A DNA stretch of 64,000 bases from Eudorina sp. 2006-703-Eu-15 (GCA_003117195.1 BDSI01000034.1:124001-188000); one strand, 5' to 3'; counted from the stretch's first letter, positions 37,701 to 49,656 are shown. The notes: generated by a model from the sequence alone, not told the origin. Made by a program: numbers and translations.

Positions 37701-39591
37701 CAACGTCAAAGAAGGAAGTTCGATAAGAGACGCATAAGACCCAAACTCCAGCATGGCGCGTCCGCGACAGGATGCCCCTGCGTAGTTTATCAGCTAGTCT
37801 GTAACGACCCACCTCCAGCGCCTTGACCGCAAAGCGCTTGTTCTCGAACGCCACAAAGCCCCATCTGCAGATACAGGGAAATCCCTGCCATTCAGTCGCC
37901 TACAGTTGTGTGACAAGAGGTCTCTTGGCACTTCGTATGGTCACTAGCTGCGCTCGTATGCGCGGGACCTATCATAACTAAGGGGAGGCAGGGATATGCC
38001 GACACAGCAAGTGGCCTTGTTTAGCAGATTTCGCAAGCTTCAGTGGCATGTTGTGAAGCGCCCCTAAATTGCGAGCAATGCCATGGATCAAGGGCTAACC
38101 AGGGATATGCACTTGCTCTTAGTCACCGGTGCATGATCGGGATTGCATCTGTGCTACCCGGCGTCGATCAAGAGTGTGGGACATTCAAATGGGCATCATA
38201 CAAACAGGTCAAACGCGACCCATGACGCCCTGGCAGGCATCTGTAATAAGACAGCACAACTTCAAGACAATGGCGCCGGGCAGGCAGGCAAGCAAGCAGA
38301 CAGGCATGTCATTTTCACCCGACGCATTGTGAACAGGACAGGGCAAACATGGAAGCTGGCCAAAAGCCACCCCTCGCAAACATTTCTAGATACGGTAGCA
38401 CGACTCCAAGGCCGTGGGATGCAGACAGGCAGGCAGGCAGGTAGGCAAGTCACGCGGACCCGACGCTCATGACAGGACTGGGAACAAATGCACCAACCCT
38501 TTGGAGGTGTTGTTGGGGGCATCACAGACAACAACAGCCTTGCTCACGCCGCCGAACTGAGAGAAGGCCGACTGGAGGACCTGGCGTTCGACCGCGGGAT
38601 GGTGATTGATTATGATCATGTTCGTGTACAGGGCAGGATTACAACACGTTCTCGTGACAGGGCAGGGTTACAACAGGTTCGCGTGACAATTCAAACAATT
38701 AATGATGGGCCCGGAGACCGGGCTGGGGAGAGTAACCACGGAAAACACACAAATGGGGGTTTTTAGGTCCGTTCAATTCTGTGGTTCGCTGCCAAATGTG
38801 TTCGTCGCGGGGCAACAGGCAACGTGTGCTTGCGTGGGGCAATTGGGAAGGAAGGGCCCGTGTAGACAATATCTTGCATGCAGCCGGGCAGGGTGGGCGG
38901 GGAGAGGAGGGAAGCCGTATCTCTTGACCGCCGCAGGGAAATCATGTGCGTCCAAACCCAGAACCCGAAAAGGTATCCAAAGCGAGGGACGATGCAAACA
39001 CAACGCAAGGTGCCAATACAGATAGGCGAGAAAGGCGCGCCAAGGACAAACTTCGCAAGCTCGTCTCCACCGCCAAAAAACGAACCTCGTTTGTTACGCT
39101 TTCGTGAAGGTTGGAAACCCATAGCACACGCTGGTTATGCGACCTGTAGGAAAGACGGCGGCATGGTCGGAAGGTTCGAGTTGACCCATAATATCTCACC
39201 TAAATGACCCAAAACATATATGGTCAAAAGTACAATGCGTGTCGGAGTCATTAATACGCCGGAAGGCTTACCACTTAACGCTGATCTGCTTGCCCATAAA
39301 CTCATGCTTGTGCAGGGCTTTCTTCGCTTTCACTGCGTCGAGATGGTTGCTCATCCTGCGGATTTCATAGAGTAATAAGGAAAACACCGGCCACGCCGCT
39401 ATCCTGACAGCTCCCGAAACTCGCCTGATGATGCATGACTGGGGCGCGTTTGGACCAGAGGGCCCCTTCTTGTTCACAATGACAGCCTCCCGAACTGTTC
39501 CATGGGCTCCAAAGAGACCCAAGAGCTCCGGCTCTGTTACGTCAGCCGGCAACCCAGTCACGTAAAGCTCTTCACAACCCCAAAGAGACAT
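34705..39591 (-). CDS. Tandem-RRM RNA-binding protein, DBHS (NONO/SFPQ)-like
   Basis: Predicted nuclear RNA-binding protein. Exons (minus): 39591-39425, 39355-39275, 38650-38498, 37864-37813, 37637-37566, 37269-37150, 36882-36787, 36559-36226, 35897-35712, 35507-35125, 34914-34705; total 1854 nt, 617 residues. RRM1 (about 8-80) starts EELYVTGLPADVTEPELLGL and ends HEFMGKQISV. RRM2 (about 92-150) has NMIIIN, FSQFGGVSKAVVV and the RNP1-like KGWGFVAF. A NOPS-like linker (RPFLVGSGLKP, 155-165) leads to ARFPPP and a helical, charged stretch (EYEDLRRLLKNRLAEAENL) like the DBHS coiled coil. The C-terminal 350 residues are Pro/Gly- then Gln/Gly/Tyr-rich, prion-like. Introns 1 and 10 start with GC (AG|GCGAGT and AG|GCAAGT). 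The exon 2/3 junction is the least certain. DBHS assignment rests on domain order; a generic double-RRM hnRNP-like protein is the alternative. Confidence 0.75.
38621..38677. repeat. 28-bp tandem duplication beside RRM2 exon acceptor
   Basis: Two imperfect copies (38621-38648 and 38649-38677) of a unit resembling TTCGTGACAGGGCAGG plus TTACAACA, overlapping the 5' end of exon 38650-38498 of the DBHS-like gene. Confidence 0.7.
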
Positions 39592-41748
39592 GTTGTCCTT
39601 TCCAAATGGTAATATTTACTTATTATCAAAGATGTTGTTTTAGTTATATCTCCTTAGGCCCGGGGCCGGTGACGTAGGCCCGAAGACAATGTACGGCGCC
39701 AATATCGTACAGAATGAAGTACCGATAGAACCAGTGACTCGATCGCAGGTGTCGACCGTTCAACCTGTATGCAGGAGCGCAACCACGTGCATCAGACAGC
39801 CATACGTGTGAACGCCATTCCTGTTCCTCTCTAGGTGGTTGTGGAATTAGCTTGATCACAGTGCGCCAGGAAGGCCACGATGGTCGCATTCGCCTGGACG
39901 TGAAGCGTGTTGTACGCTTCCATGAGGGGATTCCGCGGGAGTCTGGAAACCATCCGCACACACACACACACATGGGCTCAGTCGTCGGTTGCATTGCTGG
40001 ACACGGGTCTGCTTATTCGCGGCTCAGCTTTTCTCTTTGATAACACACACATGGGCTGCCGTCCCGCCCCTTTGGCGCCTGCGGCTCAGTCCAGCATGTC
40101 GAGTCGCACTCGACACTGACGCGGTCCGTGCCATGATTGAGATATCCCAGGCAACACAAGATTCTCTAATGCGCACCAGCCCTACGGCATGCATCTCAGG
40201 TGCCACTCTTCTTATTAGTGTTGATTACGCTTCTTGAGGGTTGTCCGTCAACAGCAACGATTGTCGCCGTACGCTGCTTCCGCTTGAAGTGTGACGTACA
40301 GAGGACCCTCATCTGCACGCAACAGGTTAACTCAGTTAACTGCCCCGGCAGCCGTTGGGGAGTCCGCACGGGCCCGTATGGTCAGGCATTGCGTGCTAAA
40401 CAGGCGGGCATATCCTTTGGCATCCTTCCGTTGCAGTCTCTAATCCTGGCGTGGCTTTGCACAGTATGATAGCCCATACGACCTACCAGACTGAACCTCG
40501 TTAGTACCAAACTTTGCATACGGGTACGTTTTGATCTTTGGTAACAGGCCGCTTGGAAGAAGTTGGACTGTCAAGAACCAACGGGCCCCAATGGTTGGGT
40601 TAGGAAGCAATGGTTACAAGGGGGACCGTTGGGTTAGTCCCTGTTAGTCGTTGGTCTCACCCAACCGTACCATTATTCCCCTGTCCAACGTGTTGACGTC
40701 CTTCAGCAGTTCGGCTATTCACATGACATGACAAAAGGATTTCCATCTTAGGGAAGTATATATTGAGCTGGCTTGAAATGTGCCGGGTAGGTACGGTTCC
40801 TGTACGACGTGGCGTGTATATTTCTATATACAGAATCTACAGTCTTTAAGAACTTTTCGCTAGTTATCTTTTATTCCTGTCTATTGAATCCGCATCACTT
40901 CATCTTATCCTGCTCCTTTTTTACGTTTATACTCGGCCTAAGTCGATGTTCAAGGTCCTCGCGGCGCACGAGGAGCGTGAGCCCATTGCTGTGCTACGGA
41001 CACAGAGCAAACGGGCTCAAAAGCGCCTGAATCGGAAGGATGTCCGAAGGGAAAGGTCAGCAGTGCGCCGTGTGTCAAGGAACGAGTACAGGCTTTAACG
41101 CGCATGCGGATCGAAAAAGTCGGCGCGAATCTGTCACGCTGCTGTTCTCTTTTCTCGTAGTTTCTTAGCGGTGTGGTTAATCGCAAAAACCCTTGACGCA
41201 GGGACGAAGACGATGCCCAGGCAAAGGGCCATGGCAATGGACAGCAGGATATCACAAATGTGGGTCAGCGTTTGCAGCGGCTGAATTTGTTGTGTTGGGC
41301 CGGCTGAAGCAGAGACCCACTCGGCGACACTGCAAGAGATTGCACGCAACGATCCGCCTTAGGATGGCCACTTTTTTGAAAACTTTATTGAGGAGCGCGC
41401 TGTGTGGGTTGACGCGACCGCGTCGAGACGCCGGCGGTCACGCACCGCACGGGCTCGTCCTTGCACGCGCATTTCACGACTGAATCCTTGCCTGGTCCCA
41501 CGACTTCTGTCTATCTCTTGATGACTCGTCTGCGCGAGTCATGTAACAGCAATTGCCGCTCGGGGTCACCTTGGTGCCGTGTCTCATCCTACGCTGCCCC
41601 CTTCGCTCCCCCAACGCACACAAGCCGTGCCCGGGGCCAACGCTCATCATCTCGCCGCTGCGGTCTCCTGTTCCCCTCCATCAGCGCCGCCCGCGCGCCC
41701 TCCCACCCCTGACCGAAACACATAACACACCGCATCCCGCAGTCCGCG
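39592..41748. other. Intergenic region between divergent genes
   Basis: About 2.2 kb separating the DBHS-like gene (-) and the first HicA-like-domain gene (+). It holds a 70-bp repeat (39977-40046), an AT-richer stretch (40480-40960) with a TATATATT near 40759, and a 71-codon minus-strand frame at 41134-41349 with one hydrophobic segment that I cannot support as a gene. Both promoters should be here. Confidence 0.5.
39977..40046. repeat. 70-bp dispersed repeat (R3), copy A, beside CA tract
   Basis: Nearly identical to 46751-46820: CTCAGTCGTCGGTTGCATT, ACTGG/GCTGG, ACACGGGTCTG, TTCGCGGCTCAGCTTTTC, TCTTTGATAACAC. Both copies run into CA-rich DNA. Confidence 0.85.
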
Positions 41749-44700
41749 ATGAGAATGTACGAGGAGCTCCTCCTCAACGGCGGCGTTGACAGCAATCTCT
41801 TGGAGGACATAGCAGCCCAGCTGCGGAACGCGCAACTGGATGACGGGGCAGCCGCCGCCGCAAGCCCCGACGCCGCCTTCCGAGCCTCAGGCCGCCCGGG
41901 CGCCCTAGGCACGTTTGCCTCTTTACGCGGCACGGAGCTCCCGCAGCACACGCTGGTGGACTCGCCGCCAGGTCCCGGGCCCGGTCCGGGCTGTGTGAGA
42001 GGGGCGAGTCACGGGCCGGGCCCGGACAGCTGGTCATGGGATTCCCCGAGTCGGCAGGTGGGTGCAGGAGACGAGGGCGCCGTCGTGCGTGCTTGACAGC
42101 ACTGGAATGAGCTGCGCAGCGGCGTGCGCTGCGCAGCGGCCTGTATGTTGGCATTGCCCTGGGACGGGACGGGACGGGACGGGGCTGGGTGAGACGTGAG
42201 ACGGGGCGAGGTGTGTAAGGTGGTTCGCGGGGATCTAGCAGCGAGGGCGATGTGCGGATTTTGGGCGGGGGCCCTAAAGCGACAAATGTTGAGTGTGGGA
42301 AACATTCAACATCGGCGAGCCGGGATCGGAGATAGATCGCCTGGCGATGGTGGCGTTGGTGGTGGTGGTGGTGGTGGTGGTAGGGGACCAACTAGTTGTT
42401 TGGGGCTCCCCCTAAGGGGAAGTGGCGGCGTGGCCCCATTCGGCTGCTGAGGGAGGTGCGGCTGCAAGCGGTTCGGCCAGACCTCCGATTTCGCTGCGCG
42501 ATGCGGCAGTGCACCACAGGCGGCACTGCAACGCAGCACAGCGACCCAAGGCTGCAGCGCTCCCCTCTTGTCTTCACCTGAACCCCCATAACTAATTGTT
42601 TCCATTCGAAGCGTCGCTCTGGCAGCAGCGCAGTTTGAAATGTCTATAAATTTCCTGCACTCCCCGTCCCTGTGCCGTCCTGTCCTCACCAGGCCCCTGC
42701 ACCGGCCGTCTGCTGGCCTGCGCCCCTCCCGTCAGCCCAAGCGCAGCCGGGCTCAGCCGGGACCCCGCGCCAGGGCCAGTTCCGCAGCGGCAAGCCCGCG
42801 CCGCATTTACTCTTCCGGTTCGGCTCCGTGATGAGCGACGCCGCGAGCGGCGGCGCGCAGGAGGACGCATCCCCAGCCGCTAATGGCGCAGTGAGGCGGT
42901 GCCTCACAGGACCCCCTCTCCATCGGCCGCAGCACCCGCCCCGGGACACGGAGGAGGACTTCCCGGTTCTGCAGCCGTCGCCGATGGCAGCGCAGGACAT
43001 GGGCCGTGGCTGCGGCGGCGGGGCGGCCAGCAACGCCAACGGCAGCTGCAATAACAGCGGCAGCAGCAGGCGGAATGGGCAGCAACCCGCGGAGCACCAC
43101 GCGAACGTGCGCCGCAAGGGCGGTGCGGGCGGGGGCTTAGTGTTTCCGGTGGGCAAACACGGTGCGCGGGGTGTGCGATGCGCCGGGGGAGGCGGGGATA
43201 GGGTCGTCGCTTTGGCTGGCCCGGTGCGCAATGGCGCGACGGGCTTGCCGGCCCGTTCTTGGGTCGCTCGGTCGTGCATGAGCTGGGGTGCCGTATCATG
43301 CACCTGATTCACGGTAGTACGGTGACTGCACGTCGCTCCCGAACATCCTTCAATTGGGGTTGAATTGAATAAAGAAGTAAACCTGAAGAACGAACCTCCT
43401 TCAATTGGGGTTGGTCCCGGTTTGCTTTCTCCTTAGTCCCGGCGCCTCTGATCAGCCCGTATGCTCGCCGTCGCGTGTACCTCCCTGTAGGCGGTGGCGT
43501 CAAGGTACTGCATGCCGCGACCCACGGGTCACATGGCGCCTTTGTCTCACAGGTGAGGCCAGCTCGTACCTGCGCGCGGCGCATCCGTTGGAACCGGACG
43601 TCTCTCAGGTTGTGCTGCGCACCACCCATCGGGCACCAGTCCGGATGAATGAGGCGGCGGCGTGGCAACGGCCTGCGGCTGCCCTCTGCTGCGCAATGGG
43701 TTGCGCATCTATCTTGCTGGGCCCGTCAGGCTCTGGCCACCGAGCCTAGGGTGAAGCCACCGGTTCAGAGCTTTACTCGGCGTCCCAACCCAGGCGGACT
43801 GTGGGTCCCCCGGGGGCCTTTGAGACATCTTGATGCGATCCCGTGGGCCGGTGTCGCCACACGGCCTTGTCATGCGCACGCCTTACCCTCAAATTCCCTC
43901 GTGCAGTTCTTCGAGCCTGTCGATGTGGTTCTTTCGATACCGCAGCCATCCCTGTCCTCGGCCTGCCCTCGCGCAATGGCTGACGGATCCTGGTTCGCAG
44001 GGTGCCTCCCACGGCGGCAACGGGAAGAGCCGCAGCAACGGTCAGAACGGCAGCCCGGGCGGCGGGCTCAACGGCACGGACTCGGCGGTGGACCGGGAGC
44101 TGTTTCTGCTGTGGGAGTTGCTGCAGGGAGGGCTGTGCCTGCGGGCCGACCCGCTGGCGGCGGCGGCGGGCAGGGGCGGCCTGGAGCTAGAGCAGGACGA
44201 GGCGGCGGCCATCAAACGCCTGGTTCAGGCGCGGTACCAGGAAGACGACGGACCGGTGGGTGCGTGTAAATGATGAAATCGAACCCAGAAGCGAGCCCGG
44301 GCACACCTAACAAACCGGGTGGTTGCGTGGGTTTTGATGGGCTGGCGACTGGCGCGACCGGCTCCTGATACTGGCGGCCGGGGCTCTCCAGAGCTGCGTG
44401 TGTCGTTGCCACGGTTGCGGCAAGTGCATCTGTGAGGCTGTATTGACCCTTGGGGCTGTAATGCTGTCACGGGTGGCGTGTGTAACGGATCTGGTGTTGA
44501 GCTGTTGTGGGAGTGCGCCGATGTGGGGCTGAGCCAATGTGGGGGTGGGCATGCCGCTTTCCGGCACGGCCGGCGAGGTGAGGTGAGCCTGCACACGGTT
44601 GGTGTGCCGAGAACACGACGCGCCGGTCAGAGGTCCGAGGCCTCTCAGCGCGGGCCCGGCCGCAATCGCCAACGCTACCGCAGCCTCGTCGCGGGACGAC

Positions 44701-46642
44701 AGCAACGCCGTACACCCCCCCCCCCCCCGCCCCCCGCCGGCCGCGGCCCTCCCCGCGCAACCTGCGCACTCTATGAGTGACCCTGACTTGAGCACCTACA
44801 GCCGATCAAGTGCGTAACGCAGGTTATGATTTCGAGGGCTCTCTTGTCGCACCCTCGGGTGGGGCGTTATGGGCACCGGTCAGCTGGCGGTCGATTGCAG
44901 TCGCCCTCGTCTGTCTACGCTCTCTTTCAATCTGCGCGCTCCTGTCCCCTTCCCACTGCTGGCCCCGCCCCTGCTGCCCCAGGCGCGCGGGGTGACCACC
45001 GAGGAGATGATCGAGATGATGGCGCGTGCCCACAAGCGGCAGTGCAAGAAGCAGGAAAAAAGAGGCGCCGCCGCGGCGGCGCGGGCCGCCGCCGGCGGCG
45101 CACCTGCCAACGGCGGTGGCGCTAGCGATGGCGAGGAGGCGGCCAGCACTAGCAGCAGCAGCAGCAGCGGGGACGACGACGGGCAGCACCTGTACCTGGA
45201 CCGCAATGTGCCCAAGGCGTGGCGGGGTCTGGTGTCGTGGATGTTGGACAACGACTGGGTGCCGGTCACGGACACCGACGGAAAGCACGACAAGTAAGCG
45301 GGTTGGAAAGAGCAATAAAACAGACCCAGAAAGGAACAAGTAAGGGGGGTTCGCGGGAGGTGCTCATTAGTCCTCCCCTTGCAGTGGTGGTCGTGGTCCG
45401 TCCCCTTCATTGGCCCCTGCAGGCGGCGAGGGACAGTCCTGACAGCACTGGGTGGTCCTAGCGGGCTGTGACGAAAACACGGTTGGGGTCTGGTCCGTGC
45501 GACGGCAGGCAGGATAGGAACGTCAGGAGCCCGGCGAAGAGGGAGAGCGAGGGAGTGACAGAGAGAGAGTGAGCGTATGTCCATGTCTGTAGGCAACGCA
45601 GTGTGCGTGATGTGGTCACGAGGGGCACGGCAGCGCCCAGCCGATGCCCGAATGCGGAGAGAGACTGAGAGAGAGTGTGTTTAGAAACCCGAGTGAGTGT
45701 GTGTATATGGGGGATGTCCTATGTCAGCGCCTGGCTGACTGGCCTTGGCGCGAAGGTACGGTGACGCGGTGACTAGCACGGGTGCAAGTCAGCGGCTGTG
45801 CTGTGTCTTCGAGGGATGCATCGCTTCACATGCCGTAGAATCCCCTGCGTCACCGTATGCATCGCGTCGCATGCCGTAGAATCCCTTGCGTCACCGTATG
45901 CGACTATCACACCGCACACAGATACACATGGCGGCTCAATTTACTTTGTGCAGTGCTTTAAGTACTTATGCACTACTGTGCACACATACATGGGGGCCTC
46001 TTTCTTTGCTGATCAGCCGGGGGCCGCACGCTTGCCCCAGGTACCGGCGCCTGCTGCCCGGCGGCCTGGTCCAGACCCAGACAGTCGCCTGCTCGCCGTC
46101 GGATGCGCTGCGCGGGATACGGAATCTGCGAGCGGAGCTGGCCAGGAAGGTGGGTGGACACCGCAGGTTAGCCCTTTGCAAGTGTGACGCGGTTGGAGCA
46201 CACGCGTACACACGCACACAGGAATTCGCTCCTCGCGGCTCATATTTCTTCTACACATACACATACATGTACAAACACGCACGTAAGTAAATTGCAGATC
46301 ACTAAGTGTCATGGGATTGGGCGATTCGGGCGGGGTTCTCACCAAACACACGCACGCATACTTAGACACCGGTTTGGGTCAGGCGGATCTCTTCACACAC
46401 ACAGGAGGTTGAACAGCGGACTGTGAGGCGCAGACCGCCCGGGATGGGCTTCCGCCCAATCCCTTGAGGGGGCACAGCTGTCACCGATCCTCAGGGATCG
46501 GGCGCGCGCCCTTGGTTGAGAGCGAGGGGACAGAGGCCCCTTACGCCCCTCTCCCCCGAATCCGGGGAAGAGTGCTTCGGCGGTCTCCCGTATGGGGCGG
46601 GTTAGCGCCCCCGGCCAGCGTCGGCCCGGCAGATATGTAACG

Positions 46643-46726
<84 letters not shown>

Positions 46727-46857
46727 CATATTGGTAACTCTGGTCTCGGTCTCAGTCGTCGGTTGCATTACTGGACACGGGTCTGTTTTTTCGCGGCTCA
46801 GCTTTTCTCTTTGATAACACACACACACGATCGGGCGGGCGGGCGGGTTGCAATTCT

Positions 46858-46907
<50 letters not shown>

Positions 46908-48234
46908 CTGCTAAAATAACACACACACACACGCATTACCCCTTTCATTAGGTCGCCATCACCTCTCCTTAGGAAAGTTAGGTACACGATACCTGGCCAC
47001 AGCCGGTACCGCCAACCGTCCGATAGCCATACGTCGCAGTCGCGTTTACGCGCGTATCTTCCTCGGCGCTCCGGCGCCCTTTCTTTGCAGCTTCTCAGCT
47101 CCACAGCGACGTGCGGGTCTCGTGTCGTCTTTCACCACTAGCATGAGCATCGCATGGCGCACGTCGCACACACGCCACATGTTTTTTCATTTCGACTTTG
47201 CACAATTGTCCATGCTTCTTATACATTTGTATTGTCACGACTGTCAACCTACCGCACCGCACTTTTCTTATCAACATCCATTCTCACTCATGCATATCAT
47301 TAACGTTAACCTTACCTACCAATCGCATATTGCCCTACCTGTTTTGTCTATCGCCTTACCTGTTTCGTTCGCCCTTGCCCAACTGTCGTTATTCGTATGC
47401 CGTACGACCCTTGCCGCCCTACTAATGCATCAATGACGCCGCATTCTATCCCCTTCGCTGCCTTGGCATGCATGCTTTTTCGCTCGCACACATCATTACG
47501 TTATTACGCATCGTTCCGGATCGTCTTCGGCGGTGCTGACTACACGGCATTTTGCTTGCAGGTGGGTTTAAGGGTTACATTAAGATAACAACGCGAGGAT
47601 CACACGCACGCACGGCATTGTGGTGTGAGTCTGCGTGGCCAAGGCAGCCGACCCGCACCAGCTGGTAGTATTCCGGGCGCGCCAAAAAGCGCGCCAAAAA
47701 TCGACAGCGCTCTTCCGACACCGCAGCCTTCTATTCATTTTAGGGATCGGGCATTGGGTTATTTTTGCACGCATACGGGCAAATTAATGGGAACCGCTCG
47801 GTCCCTCGCATATCACGCACTCCTGTTCTGCCTGCCTAAATAACACACGCATTACCGCGATCGACGAAGCCCTTATGTGAACACGCATGGAGGACTGTCT
47901 GGTAGTCCTCCAGGGGTTCGTTCGATCGATTGGGTTGCCGCCGTTTCACTAACATGTTAACTCGCACAAAGCCAATTGATGCGGTGCATCCGCCCCACGG
48001 AAATTGTTATCGAGGGGATTACGCCCCACGGAAATTGTTATCGAGGGGATTACGCCCTTACTAACACTCAGTGCTTTGATTAATGCTTCTTCGTTCTATA
48101 TGTACGGTATGTGTACGGCCCCTCAGGACGCGGAGGCCAACGAGGTTATTCGGGCGTGGCGGCGGCAGGAGCGGGAGCGGCGGCGCAATCAGAGGGTCCT
48201 GCTGGCAGCCGCGGCCGCGGCGAATGAGAACTAA
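41749..48234 (+). CDS. Low-complexity protein with HicA-like domain (paralogue 1)
   Basis: Unrecognised as a named gene. Exons: 41749-42057, a second exon ending at 43148 (start 42747, 42774 or 42780), 44001-44255, 44983-45293, 46041-46149, 48127-48234 (TAA). From exon 3 onward all phases close. About 497 residues. The N-terminus (MRMYEELLLN, then LEDIAAQLRNAQ) looks helical; the middle is Ala/Gly/Asn-rich with an acidic EEDFPVLQP motif; exon 4 has a basic KRQCKKQEKR patch and a Ser run. Residues about 391-462, split by the intron 45294-46040 after the codon start of Lys, resemble the HicA mRNA-interferase fold: a helix with WRGLVSWML, a turn with DTDGKHDKYRRL, a strand with LVQTQTVACSPSD, and a closing helix. 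The last exon is a charged Arg/Glu helix. Same layout as the next gene. Whether the domain binds RNA or is catalytic is unknown. Confidence 0.65.
42161..42185. repeat. (GGGAC)5 microsatellite
   Basis: Five GGGAC units in the first intron of the preceding gene model. Confidence 0.85.
42353..42381. repeat. (GGT)n microsatellite
   Basis: Near-perfect GGT tract, intronic. Confidence 0.85.
45816..45897. repeat. 41-bp tandem duplication
   Basis: Two 41-bp units (45816-45856 and 45857-45897) beginning ATGCATCGC and containing ATGCCGTAGAATCCC, differing at three or four bases. Intronic in HicA-like paralogue 1. Confidence 0.85.
46646..46724. repeat. (CA)n microsatellite
   Basis: Long CA tract with two CG interruptions, intronic. 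Confidence 0.95.
46751..46820. repeat. 70-bp dispersed repeat (R3), copy B
   Basis: Second copy of the element at 39977-40046, placed between two long CA tracts in the last intron of HicA-like paralogue 1. Confidence 0.85.
46859..46905. repeat. (CA)n microsatellite
   Basis: About 22 perfect CA units. Confidence 0.95.
47991..48052. repeat. 31-bp perfect tandem duplication
   Basis: Two identical 31-bp units beginning CGCCCCACGGAAATTGTTAT, about 75 bp upstream of the last exon of HicA-like paralogue 1. Confidence 0.9.
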
Positions 48235-48860
48235 GCAGGAGCGCAACACTGCACTTACCCTGGTGCTGATGCTGCCGCAGCGGACATCATTATGTTGGAC
48301 TCGTGTAGTGCTTGGGTGTGCCGTAATACTTGCGTTTCGGGCTTTACAGAGCATTTCGTGCCTTTCTTTCGTAACGCTACAGACTTTCTTGATAAAGTAC
48401 GGTTCTTGCAGCGGCCTTAGGACCTGCGGCAGGGTCCCAGCGCCTGTTGTGATAAAAGCTTTAACACAGGTCGGATGGGAGCTCATGACGCGGGATGGAG
48501 CGGGGAGGAAAGATGTTGTGCTGAGCGCGATCGAACGAATAATGGAAGGTGCTGCTCGCAGAGGGATGTCCTACCTGCGCACGTACGACATAAGCATTGT
48601 ACGACAAGTCAGGAACATGGATGCGGTGGGCAGTCCCTTGACCGCTGGACCCCGGGGACGCGCTTGGACCATGTGCCGTACATGCCCGTTACACAAAGGA
48701 AGGGTTGTGTCGGGTGTCTCGAAATCGGTCGCAGACTGGGCGTTGTCCAGTGCGACAGAGATGGGTTGTTGCTCCGAGCGTAATTGTGACGGAGCACTTG
48801 ATGTGGAGGCTGTTGAGTGTGGCGGCGTGTACCAAACTGGTACGCAAAGATGTAGAGTGC

Positions 48861-48940
48861 TGTAGGGAAGCCCAACGCCAGCCCTGGGTGAGCCGCGGGC
48901 TGTAGGGAAGCCCAACGCCAGCCATGGGTGAGTCGCGTGC
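48861..48940. repeat. 40-bp tandem duplication
   Basis: Units 48861-48900 and 48901-48940, both beginning TGTAGGGAAGCCCAACGCCA, differing at a few positions. Confidence 0.85.
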
Positions 48941-49614
48941 GTCGCGGTGCTTGAACAGGGGCAAGTAGTGCGCGCTTCCAGTACCGAATGGGTGCGTGGT
49001 TGTCAACCCTTGAAACGGGGCCTGCGCCCTATCGCCTCGACTCAAAGCTGTACAACGCTTCAACCTACGAGCTTTCCTTATCTACTGATTGATTCGTGGA
49101 GACAAAGGTACGCATTTTATGCCCCTCACTTGAATGCGTGACAAAAGCCGGGCGAAACACCTGTGCTATCTCCGTATAGAAACGGCCTGGATCAAGCCCT
49201 GCTTCAAGGCATTTAAGCGTTATATTGATGTCCCTTTAGACGGAATGCAGTGCATGTCAAGGTGTGTATGTTTCCTGGGTCGGTGGTGAGGTGTACAGTA
49301 AATCCTTATCATAAAAGACGAGGGCATATATACACTGGACTCATTTCAGAGCGGCCATGTCAATATATGAACGTTTCTTGTAGCTAGCGGCGGATAAGAC
49401 TGCATACTGAAATTCAAGAATCTGCAAACCTAAATACTGTAGGTGCCCGGTGTCGGTCACGCCAAATATTTCCTTACATATTGAAGTCAATGATTGATGT
49501 GCTTGCATACATGTAAATGAGTTACTCACGATCTTCCCGGTACAGAGGTATACATCACACAAAAAGCAGGAACAACGCATCTGCTGCAAACATTTACAGG
49601 GGATTTGTATTTTT

Positions 49615-49656
49615 GGGCGGGGCCCCAGCGCGAAGCGCGTTCGAGGGGCCCCGCCC
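49615..49656. repeat. GC-rich hairpin
   Basis: Perfect 12-bp arms GGGCGGGGCCCC and GGGGCCCCGCCC around an 18-base loop that itself contains GCGCGAAGCGCG-like self-complementarity. A second GCGGGGCCCC follows 26 bp later. It could be a decayed MITE end or an organelle-type GC cluster. Confidence 0.65.

Noticed and set aside
41134..41349. 71-codon minus-strand ORF with one hydrophobic segment
   Set aside because: No homologue recognised, no splice or promoter support, and such frames are expected by chance in this composition.
46646..46905. CRISPR-like regular repeats
   Set aside because: These are simple CA microsatellites; there are no direct repeats with unique spacers, and the genome is eukaryotic.
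48083..48865. 260-codon plus-strand ORF
   Set aside because: Overlaps the last exon of HicA-like paralogue 1 in another frame and then reads through the tandem 40-bp repeats; no domain.
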